The translations under genes were made by a program, and so were the position numbers. A stretch of DNA of 15,458 nucleotides from Micavibrio sp. UBA1664 (GTDB lineage Bacteria > Pseudomonadota > Alphaproteobacteria > Micavibrionales > UBA1664), in assembly GCA_002320485.1 (NCBI GenBank), contig DCKW01000011.1, positions 1 through 15,458 on the forward strand. Direction: 5' to 3'. Below the pieces are notes generated by a model. It was given only the letters and a program-made list of their open reading frames with translations. It had not been told where the DNA came from and ran no database searches. Positions within the stretch are counted from its first letter, which is position 1. Each line of letters opens with the position of its first letter. Of the stretch, positions 1-4,480 are shown in pieces.

Positions 1-332
1 GCGGTACATAAAGATGTTTTAAGCGAGAAAGAGTTCAGGGCGGGGAGGATAGCGGTGATGGTGTTTTCGGTAAAAAGCTGGAAACGGCCCTTAGAAACCA
101 TGAGAAAACCAATTGTGTAGCCCATTGCAATCAATGCCTGATTATCGGTCAGCAGGGAAAGATATCCCATCGTGTAGAGCGAGAAACTCATACAAATTCC
201 CGCAACTATCCCTGAAAACAGAAGAGAGCTGGGCGGTCTCTCCAGCTCTTCTCGGCCTTCCTGTACGATGATTTCATAAATTGTCGGGGACGTAAGACTT
301 AGATTTTCTTCAATAATTTTATTTTTAGGCAT
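1..332 (-). CDS. Formate/nitrite transporter family protein, N-terminal part (YfdC-like)
   Basis: Only the first 110 residues are present; the gene runs off the left edge. After a charged cytosolic N-terminus (residues 1-35) comes the family's REELERPxSSLLFSG-type entry into the first membrane helix (about 37-62), a second hydrophobic stretch (about 66-82), and the signature QLFTENTITAILP (85-97), typical of the YfdC branch of the FNT channels. FNT proteins are pentameric inner-membrane channels for small monovalent anions; the substrate of the YfdC branch is not settled. The ATG lies 19 bases after the stop of the upstream minus-strand PH-domain gene, so the two are probably cotranscribed. 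No strong ribosome binding site precedes it, in keeping with read-through from the upstream gene. Confidence 0.85.
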   Translation of the reverse strand, partial: MPKNKIIEENLSLTSPTIYEIIVQEGREELERPPSSLLFSGIVAGICMSFSLYTMGYLSLLTDNQALIAMGYTIGFLMVSKGRFQLFTENTITAILPALNSFSLKTSLCT

Positions 333-351
333 AACTATAAAATGCTGCCGC

Positions 352-1194
352 TTATGATTTTAAAAAGGAAGATGATGTATTAACAGGTTTTCTGTAATGA
401 GGATCGTCATCATCCGTTTCTTTTTCTGTTGCTTCATCAAAATCGCGATGTAATGTTTCTTCCATTTCTTCTTTATGTTTTTTCTCGTGTCTTTCCTCGC
501 AGTCACGCTCGGTCGGATACTTATAATGAACGGCATCCATCTGGTCATGCATCGGGTCAATTTCATCATGGACTTCGGCAGTCGTAACGATTTTTTCTTT
601 CCGTGCATTGCCTTTTCTTAATTCGTTGGTCACCATGCTTAGGTTAATATCCTGTGAAAGATCATTATTATAATGAATCAATTTTCCGAATGTTTCAGGC
701 TTATGCAGATAGGGAAGGTCTTCATCCTCGACAAAGCGGGCATCAAGCATCAATTTGCCATATCCTAAAAATCGCCCGAACCATCCGTAGTTAATATCTG
801 TTTTACGGATTTCCTCAAACGCAATCTCGAAAACCTGCACACGCACCATGCCAGTTTTGTAATAAAGCCGCCTGTCGGACGCGAAAACAAATGTGCTTAG
901 GTAAAATATTACGCGATTAATAAAGTAAATAACGGCATATAGCAGGGCGCCCCATTTTGCAAAAAGGGCGGCATACGCCGTTAATTTTAAAGTCATTGAT
1001 TGTAGGCCGGCTGTCTCTGCCCTCAAGCCGGGTGTTATAAAGTTTGTGCCTAGCCAATTATGAACCCAAAACCCTCCTAAAATAATGAGGGTTGCCCAAA
1101 TTCCGGCTTCAACAACATAAATCCAATGCGGGCGGTCTACGAACTGTAACTCTTCCCTATGTTGCAGATATTGTGAAAATTTTGTTGCCTTCAT
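352..1194 (-). CDS. Membrane-anchored bacterial PH-domain protein (YdbS/bPH2-like) with a charged tail
   Basis: A 280-residue protein of unknown function. Two hydrophobic segments (about residues 24-44 and 72-100) suggest a membrane hairpin. They are followed by a cytosolic bPH2-like domain (about 100-176), seen in the pattern FVFASDRRLYYKTG followed by VFEIAFEEIRKTDI and a GYGKLMLDA strand. Residues 195-280 form a highly charged tail rich in Glu, Asp, Lys and His, probably disordered or coiled-coil, with a run of four Asp at 261-264. The start at 1194 is chosen over an in-frame ATG at 1221 because AGGAG sits six bases before it. The longer start would also overlap a candidate -10 element at 1215-1218. 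It is the first gene of a minus-strand pair with the FNT channel and diverges from topoisomerase IB. The fold assignment is from pattern recognition; I cannot name a biochemical role. Confidence 0.75.
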   Translation of the reverse strand: MKATKFSQYLQHREELQFVDRPHWIYVVEAGIWATLIILGGFWVHNWLGTNFITPGLRAETAGLQSMTLKLTAYAALFAKWGALLYAVIYFINRVIFYLSTFVFASDRRLYYKTGMVRVQVFEIAFEEIRKTDINYGWFGRFLGYGKLMLDARFVEDEDLPYLHKPETFGKLIHYNNDLSQDINLSMVTNELRKGNARKEKIVTTAEVHDEIDPMHDQMDAVHYKYPTERDCEERHEKKHKEEMEETLHRDFDEATEKETDDDDPHYRKPVNTSSSFLKS

Positions 1195-1214
1195 ATATGT
1201 CTCCTGCCTTACAT

Positions 1215-1239
1215 AACGCACTGAAATTAAATAAGTTCA
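1215..1239 (-). promoter_or_regulatory. EcfG-like promoter candidate for the PH-domain/FNT pair
   Basis: On the minus strand TGAAC (1239-1235) is followed after exactly 16 bases by CGTT (1218-1215). The consensus of the alphaproteobacterial general stress sigma factor EcfG is GGAAC-N16/17-CGTT, so this matches except for the first G. Transcription would start near 1208 and leave a leader of about 14 bases carrying the AGGAG ribosome binding site. Motif matching only. Confidence 0.4.
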
Positions 1240-1247
1240 CATGATAA

Positions 1248-1272
1248 AGAACCATTTTCATTCTGGTCTGTT
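1248..1272 (+). promoter_or_regulatory. EcfG-like promoter candidate for topoisomerase IB
   Basis: AGAAC (1248-1252), a 16-base spacer, then TGTT (1269-1272) resembles GGAAC-N16/17-CGTT with one mismatch in each half. A start near 1279 would give an almost leaderless mRNA, consistent with the lack of any Shine-Dalgarno-like sequence before the ATG at 1282. Weaker than the divergent element facing the other way. Confidence 0.3.
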
Positions 1273-1281
1273 TTATCCAAC

Positions 1282-2322
1282 ATGACAATCATTCATTATG
1301 ACGACCTGGATCCGGATACTCTTAAAAATTTTAATCTCAAACATGTAGGCGAGGATGAGCTTACGATCTCCCGCCAAAAGAAGGGGAAGGGTTTTTGTTT
1401 TTATGATGAAAATAAACGTTTAATAAAATGTGAAAAAGAAAAACAACGATTGTATGATATTGCCGTGCCGCCGGCGTATACGGATGTCTTTTATGCGTCA
1501 GTTGCCAACGCGCATATTCAGGCCATAGGGTGTGATTCCAGTCTTAAAAAACAATATTTCTATCATCATGACTGGGATATTATAAGGGATATAACCAAAT
1601 TCGGTTCTTTGGCGGATTTTGCGAGAAAGTTACCGTCCTTCAGGCGGAAAATATCTGTACAGCTTAAGCAGGAAGATCAGCCGAAAATAATGATCATTGC
1701 CGCGATGTTCCGCATCCTTGATAGCACCGGTATCCGTATCGGAAGTTCCAAATCGGCAAAAGCAAACAAAACTTACGGATTAACCACATTACAAACGGAT
1801 CAGGTTGATATAAGCGAAGGTAAAATTGAGCTCAATTATCGCGGCAAGGGAGGGGTCGATATTACCCAGACCATCTCGGATCGTTTTATAGTGGATGTTT
1901 TGGAGCAATGCTCGGAATTGCACGGGCAGGCATTATTTCAGCATGAGGGCGGTTTAATTACCTCCACCCATATCAACCAAACTATCAAAGCACATTTCGG
2001 GGAAGAATACTCGGCAAAGGATTTCCGCACATGGCGATTCAGCTGTATGTTTTTGAATGAAATTTTAAAACGTCGCAAAAACGGAAAGATAATTTTAAAG
2101 GATGTTTTGGGGGCAATCTCTGAAAAAACAGGTAATACACCGGCGGTATTGCAATCGAGTTACATACATCCGGGGCTGGTGGATATTGCCAAAACAGGAG
2201 AATTCGATCGGCTGGAATTGAAAAATCAAAATCAATCAGGATTGCGCAAATGTGAAGCGGTATTCTTGAAATATCTGGCTACGCCCCATGCGACCGCTAT
2301 TTTGACAACCCCTTCCGATTGA
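1282..2322 (+). CDS. DNA topoisomerase IB (poxvirus/bacterial type)
   Basis: A 346-residue, full-length bacterial type IB topoisomerase, which relaxes positive and negative supercoils through a transient 3'-phosphotyrosyl bond without ATP. The N-terminal clamp shows AVPPAYTDVFY (61-71) and the AHIQAIGxD block (77-85). The catalytic domain shows IRIGSSKSAKANKTYGLTTL (151-170) with Arg152, YRGKGG with Lys189, AKDFRTW (245-251) with Arg249, GNTP with Asn285, and SSYIHP with the nucleophile Tyr294. The fifth catalytic position is Asn rather than the His of poxvirus enzymes, as I recall for other bacterial members such as the Deinococcus enzyme. It diverges from the PH-domain gene and ends 4 bases from the convergent DUF2945 gene. 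No ribosome binding site is visible at the ATG, which is the first Met of the frame. Confidence 0.93.
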   Translation: MTIIHYDDLDPDTLKNFNLKHVGEDELTISRQKKGKGFCFYDENKRLIKCEKEKQRLYDIAVPPAYTDVFYASVANAHIQAIGCDSSLKKQYFYHHDWDIIRDITKFGSLADFARKLPSFRRKISVQLKQEDQPKIMIIAAMFRILDSTGIRIGSSKSAKANKTYGLTTLQTDQVDISEGKIELNYRGKGGVDITQTISDRFIVDVLEQCSELHGQALFQHEGGLITSTHINQTIKAHFGEEYSAKDFRTWRFSCMFLNEILKRRKNGKIILKDVLGAISEKTGNTPAVLQSSYIHPGLVDIAKTGEFDRLELKNQNQSGLRKCEAVFLKYLATPHATAILTTPSD

Positions 2323-2326
2323 AATA

Positions 2327-2542
2327 TCAGGATTTCTCAAGTTCGGAATGGGATTTTAACACCGCGCCGCCATCATCCTGTTTGATGTAATATGCCGGGT
2401 TATCATTATCTGCATCACGCGTAATATCACTGCCGTTGATTTTGCGGGTGACGCGTTTGGTGTATGTTTTTTCGATTTTTCCTTTGCCCGTACCGTTGGC
2501 CCAGTTCCATTTCACTGTATCGCCGATATTGTAAGTCATCAT
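2327..2542 (-). CDS. DUF2945 / hypervirulence-associated TUDOR-domain small protein
   Basis: A 71-residue cytosolic protein. The pattern YNIGDTVKWNW, then GKGKIEKTYT, then NPAYYIKQDDGGAVLKSHSELEK fits DUF2945, a small SH3/Tudor-like barrel that is usually a single-domain protein of 60-80 residues. The molecular function is not known. Translation may start at either of two adjacent ATG codons (2542 or 2539); only a weak AAGAT-like sequence precedes them. It converges on topoisomerase IB with a 4-base gap and no recognisable shared terminator. A GAAC-type promoter element lies upstream (2572-2596). Confidence 0.82.
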   Translation of the reverse strand: MMTYNIGDTVKWNWANGTGKGKIEKTYTKRVTRKINGSDITRDADNDNPAYYIKQDDGGAVLKSHSELEKS

Positions 2543-2571
2543 TTATCTTTTTTGTTATCTTTTCTTATAAA

Positions 2572-2596
2572 AATGATATTGGGGGAAGACAGTTCA
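2572..2596 (-). promoter_or_regulatory. EcfG-like promoter candidate for the DUF2945 gene
   Basis: Minus-strand TGAAC (2596-2592) is followed after 16 bases by CATT (2575-2572), one mismatch in each half from GGAAC-N16-CGTT. A start near 2565 would give a leader of about 22 bases. Alone it is a weak match; it gains some weight from the same spacing at the two divergent promoters around 1215-1272. Confidence 0.25.
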
Positions 2597-2614
2597 AATG
2601 TTATCTTATTTTTT

Positions 2615-3097
2615 ATGATTTACATGCCCTCCCCTAATTACAATGATCGTCCTGCGGGAATGGCTATAACATCACTCATCATTCATTACACAGGCATGAA
2701 ATCGGCTGAGGACGCATTGCAAAGATTATGTGATCCGCATTCCCAAGTTAGCGCGCATTATACGATTCATGAGGAGGGCACGGTTTACCAACATGTTGAA
2801 ACCCGCTATCGCGCATGGCATGCAGGTCTATCCAAATGGAAGGATTTGGAAAATTTTAATGATTTTTCAATAGGAATTGAACTTGTTAACCCTGGATATG
2901 AGCATGGTTATAGGGATTTTCCAAATGTGCAAATTGAAAGCCTTCTTAAGCTCATCAGGGATTTGTATAGCATTTATCCAATTCGTCCTGATCTGGTTTT
3001 AGGACATTCCGATATTGCGCCTGATCGCAAGCGTGACCCGGGGCATCTGTTCCCGTGGCAAAGGCTAATACAAGAAAATCTTGCAATTCGGCCCTGA
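2615..3097 (+). CDS. N-acetylmuramoyl-L-alanine amidase (AmpD-like, Amidase_2)
   Basis: From this start the product is 160 residues, a complete Amidase_2 domain of the AmpD/AmiD type. These zinc enzymes cleave the bond between MurNAc (or anhydro-MurNAc) and L-Ala. Zinc ligands are His24 in LIIHYTG, His131 in LGHSDIAPDRKRDPG, and Asp141 of the same motif. The AHYTIHEEGTVYQHV strand (48-61), RAWHAG (67-71) and IGIELVNPG (87-94) with Glu89 complete the active-site frame. No clear signal peptide is visible, so a cytosolic role in peptidoglycan recycling is favoured. The start is uncertain: in-frame TTG (2552), ATG (2573), ATG (2615) and ATG (2624) all exist. Homologues usually begin just before the PSPN motif, and a TATAAA at 2566-2571 would place transcription after 2573. 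It directly precedes rnpB, an arrangement common in alphaproteobacteria. Confidence 0.88.
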   Translation: MIYMPSPNYNDRPAGMAITSLIIHYTGMKSAEDALQRLCDPHSQVSAHYTIHEEGTVYQHVETRYRAWHAGLSKWKDLENFNDFSIGIELVNPGYEHGYRDFPNVQIESLLKLIRDLYSIYPIRPDLVLGHSDIAPDRKRDPGHLFPWQRLIQENLAIRP

Positions 3098-3110
3098 TTT
3101 TGGCAAATCT
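3081..3110 (+). promoter_or_regulatory. Possible rnpB promoter
   Basis: TTGCAA (3081-3086) and AAATCT (3105-3110) are separated by 18 bases, which would start transcription near 3117, just before the P1 helix of RNase P RNA. The -35 box lies inside the end of the amidase gene. Neither box is strong. Confidence 0.25.
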
Positions 3111-3120
3111 GTTCTTAACA

Positions 3121-3482
3121 TGAGACGGAAGGCCGGACAGCCGCCTGCCATTACCGCGGGAGGAAAGTCCGGACATCACGAAGAAACGACAGCGGGTAAC
3201 GCCCGCCCGGGGTAACCCGAGGGAAAGTGCAACAGAAAACAAACCGCCTCGTATGCAAATACAGGTAAGGGTGAAAAGGCGGGGTAAGAGCCCACCGCGT
3301 TTGCGGTAACGTAAACGGCATTGTAAACCCTGTCGGATGCAAGCCCAAATAGGACCCCCATATGACGGTCTTCGCGTCGGGGGTCGGGTAGGGTGCTACA
3401 ATCGTCTGGTAACAGACGATGCAGATGAATGGTTGTCACCGTCTTGGCGGTACAAAATCCGGCTTACAGGCCTTCCGTCATA
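3121..3482 (+). ncRNA. rnpB: RNase P RNA (bacterial type A)
   Basis: The catalytic RNA of RNase P, which removes 5' leaders from pre-tRNAs. The ends pair as helix P1: 3124-3134 is the perfect complement of 3469-3479. The universal block GAGGAAAGTCCGGAC (3160-3174) can pair with CCGGCTT near 3459-3465 to form P4, with one bulged U. Other conserved parts are GGTAAGGGTGAAAAGG (3263-3278) followed by GGGGTAAGAGCCCACC, and AGATGAATGGTTGTC near the 3' end. The hairpin ATCGTCTG-GTAA-CAGACGAT (3401-3420), with a GNRA tetraloop, fits P18. A second long hairpin pairs 3353-3359 with 3379-3385. The length of about 360 nt is normal. No intrinsic terminator with a T-run follows. Exact ends are estimated from P1. 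Antisense reading frames across this region are not genes. Confidence 0.96.
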
Positions 3483-3488
3483 TGTTTA

Positions 3489-3686
3489 TTAATTAATATG
3501 GTGATGAACGACAGATTTTTGAAACGACAGGCTTAGCATACTGCGGTTGTTTCTAAGTTTTTTGGCTGTTTTAATTGTTGAGCTTGTCAAAATAATCAGT
3601 TTCCGTGTGTTTGAAAACGCCATGATTACTGGAATTTGAAATCCTGCAAAGCTGAGAAAACATATAATTGCTAAAAGAGTTACCAT
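3489..3686 (-). CDS. Possible small membrane protein, 65 residues
   Basis: An unrecognised minus-strand reading frame. Residues 2-24 are hydrophobic (MVTLLAIICFLSFAGF and onward) and could form one membrane helix, followed by a basic Lys/Arg-rich stretch (28-49) and a C-terminus ending HHHIN. Two signals favour expression: AAGGGA ends six bases before the ATG, and a promoter with a perfect TTGACA and 17-base spacing (3718-3746) would start transcription near 3711. Against it are the AT-rich setting, where such frames arise by chance, and the lack of a known family. It is convergent with rnpB. Confidence 0.4.
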   Translation of the reverse strand: MVTLLAIICFLSFAGFQIPVIMAFSNTRKLIILTSSTIKTAKKLRNNRSMLSLSFQKSVVHHHIN

Positions 3687-3717
3687 TTATTATCCCTTTA
3701 AACCCTGATTTCTTATA

Positions 3718-3746
3718 AATTTACATATCAATAAAGTAAATGTCAA
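3718..3746 (-). promoter_or_regulatory. Sigma-70-type promoter facing left
   Basis: On the minus strand TTGACA (3746-3741) and TAAATT (3723-3718) are 17 bases apart; the -35 is perfect and the -10 matches 4 of 6. Its likely transcript starts about 24 bases before the ATG of the 65-residue frame at 3686. It could instead drive an RNA antisense to the rnpB 3' region. Confidence 0.45.
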
Positions 3747-3787
3747 ATAAATTGTTGTTTTTCAATGATTTATATAAAATCTAAAGA

Positions 3788-3812
3788 TAAAATTTATTTT
3801 TCATAAATTTTA
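3788..3812. repeat. AT-only inverted repeat, 10-bp arms
   Basis: TAAAATTTAT (3788-3797) and ATAAATTTTA (3803-3812) are perfect reverse complements around a 5-base loop, TTTTC. It lies just upstream of the candidate dcw promoters. It could be an operator, an UP-like element or a chance product of AT-richness. No T-run or GC stem makes it a terminator. Confidence 0.6.
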
Positions 3813-3829
3813 CATATTTTAGATATTGT

Positions 3830-3858
3830 TTGCATGGTAGGTGTGAATAAAATGTAAT
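3830..3858 (+). promoter_or_regulatory. Candidate dcw promoter, distal
   Basis: TTGCAT (3830-3835) and TGTAAT (3853-3858) are 17 bases apart; the -10 matches 5 of 6 consensus bases and the -35 only 3 of 6. A start near 3865 would put the three MraZ boxes at roughly +18 to +42, between promoter and start codon, as described for E. coli MraZ. The leader would be about 150 nt. Confidence 0.4.
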
Positions 3859-3875
3859 AAAAAATCAGTTAAAAA

Positions 3876-3905
3876 TTGACATCCCGTACAATCCCATGCT
3901 ATCCC
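3876..3905 (+). promoter_or_regulatory. Candidate dcw promoter, proximal, overlapping MraZ boxes
   Basis: A perfect TTGACA (3876-3881) is followed, 18 bases on, by TATCCC (3900-3905) preceded by TGC, an extended -10 arrangement with a poor hexamer. The MraZ boxes fill the spacer and -10, so bound MraZ would block RNA polymerase. The -35 is convincing; the -10 is not. Confidence 0.4.
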
Positions 3906-3906
3906 A
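3882..3906 (-). promoter_or_regulatory. MraZ binding site, three 10-bp-spaced boxes
   Basis: On the minus strand the boxes TGGGA (3906-3902), TGGGA (3896-3892) and CGGGA (3886-3882) repeat with 5-base spacers, giving an exact 10-bp period. The known MraZ operator is TGGGN-N5-TGGGN-N5-TGGGN; two boxes match perfectly and the third has T to C. The site lies 113 bases upstream of mraZ itself, the expected place for autoregulation of the cluster. Confidence 0.75.
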
Positions 3907-3914
3907 TATATATC

Positions 3915-3974
3915 CACACATGATCATGGGGGCGTCTTAAGGGCCCTTTGATGCCCCCATGTGATCAGCGTGTG
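3915..3974 (+). promoter_or_regulatory. Imperfect long hairpin in the mraZ leader
   Basis: Three helical blocks nest: CACAC (3915-3919) with GTGTG (3970-3974), TGATC (3921-3925) with GATCA (3963-3967), and ATGGGGGC (3926-3933) with GCCCCCAT (3953-3960). A small internal loop (A against GC) and a GT bulge separate them. The 19-base apical loop contains the palindrome AAGGGCCCTT (3939-3948). There is no U-run, so it is not an intrinsic terminator. It could be an RNA structure controlling mraZ translation or a DNA site. Both arms contain TGGGG, a MraZ-box-like pentamer, in opposite orientations. Confidence 0.6.
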
Positions 3975-4018
3975 AGAGCAGAGGTTCGAACAAAATTAAT
4001 AATCGGTGGATTGCAACC

Positions 4019-4480
4019 GTGGGGTTATTCCTTTCTACAACAATAAACAAAGTGGATAAAAAGGGGCGCGTGTCCGTGCCCTCTGGGTTTCGTGCCGCGT
4101 TATCCGGTGAGGCATTTCAAGGTGTAGTGTTATTCCGTTCCTATACGCAAAAGACAATCGAAGGTGTTGGCATGTCGGCCATGGAGGCTATGTCTGCGCG
4201 AATGGACGATAATTTTGCATTTTTTTCTGACGACCATGATGAACTGGCGACCGTTTTATTTGGTGAATCAATGCAACTTGGTTTTGATGGTGATGGGCGC
4301 ATCATGCTTCCGCAAGCTTTTGCCGATTACGCGGGTATAACCGATCAGGTTGCCTTTGTCGGACTAGGTAAAAAATTCCAGATATGGAACCCTGATACTC
4401 TAGAAGCGAGAAAATCTGCCGCACGTGATGCCGTACAATCCAAAAAAATGACATTGCCGAAAGGGGAGGCCAATGAGTGA
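4019..4480 (+). CDS. mraZ: Transcriptional regulator MraZ
   Basis: A 153-residue MraZ, the AbrB-like DNA-binding regulator that heads dcw clusters and represses its own promoter. The two halves of the double swapped-hairpin fold each show the DxxGR-type signature: DKKGRVSVP (13-21) and DGDGRIMLP (90-98). Length is normal. The start is GTG, supported by GGTGGA (4005-4010) eight bases before it; no in-frame ATG precedes KVDKKGR. A matching three-box operator lies upstream at 3882-3906. The last 8 bases overlap rsmH. Confidence 0.95.
   Translation: MGLFLSTTINKVDKKGRVSVPSGFRAALSGEAFQGVVLFRSYTQKTIEGVGMSAMEAMSARMDDNFAFFSDDHDELATVLFGESMQLGFDGDGRIMLPQAFADYAGITDQVAFVGLGKKFQIWNPDTLEARKSAARDAVQSKKMTLPKGEANE

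Larger units (their letters stand above)
3483..4018. other. AT-rich intergenic region between rnpB and mraZ
   Basis: About 540 bases without an established gene. From left to right it holds a possible minus-strand microprotein (3489-3686) with its promoter (3718-3746), an AT-only inverted repeat (3788-3812), a first candidate dcw promoter (3830-3858), and a TTGACA-type promoter (3876-3905) with three MraZ boxes (3882-3906) in its spacer and -10 region. A long imperfect hairpin (3915-3974) and the mraZ ribosome binding site (4005-4010) follow. A near-direct repeat, ATAAATTTACATAT at 3715-3728 and ATAAATTTTACATAT at 3803-3817, is also present. Confidence 0.8.

Noticed and set aside
1195..1221. 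Longer N-terminus for the PH-domain protein from 1221
   Set aside because: The ATG at 1194 has AGGAG six bases upstream; the longer start has none and overlaps a candidate promoter -10.
2955..3439. Several antisense open reading frames across the amidase end and rnpB
   Set aside because: They overlap a convincing RNase P RNA with conserved helices; structural RNA composition leaves stop-free antisense frames by chance, and their translations show no family pattern.
3479..3500. CATAT...ATATG inverted repeat right after rnpB as a terminator
   Set aside because: Five AT-rich base pairs with a 12-base loop and no T-run; not a credible terminator.
3979..3990. GAGGTTCGAAC, like a tRNA T-arm
   Set aside because: No acceptor, D or anticodon arms can be built around it and no CCA or matching acceptor strand follows; it is only a GGTTCGAA coincidence.
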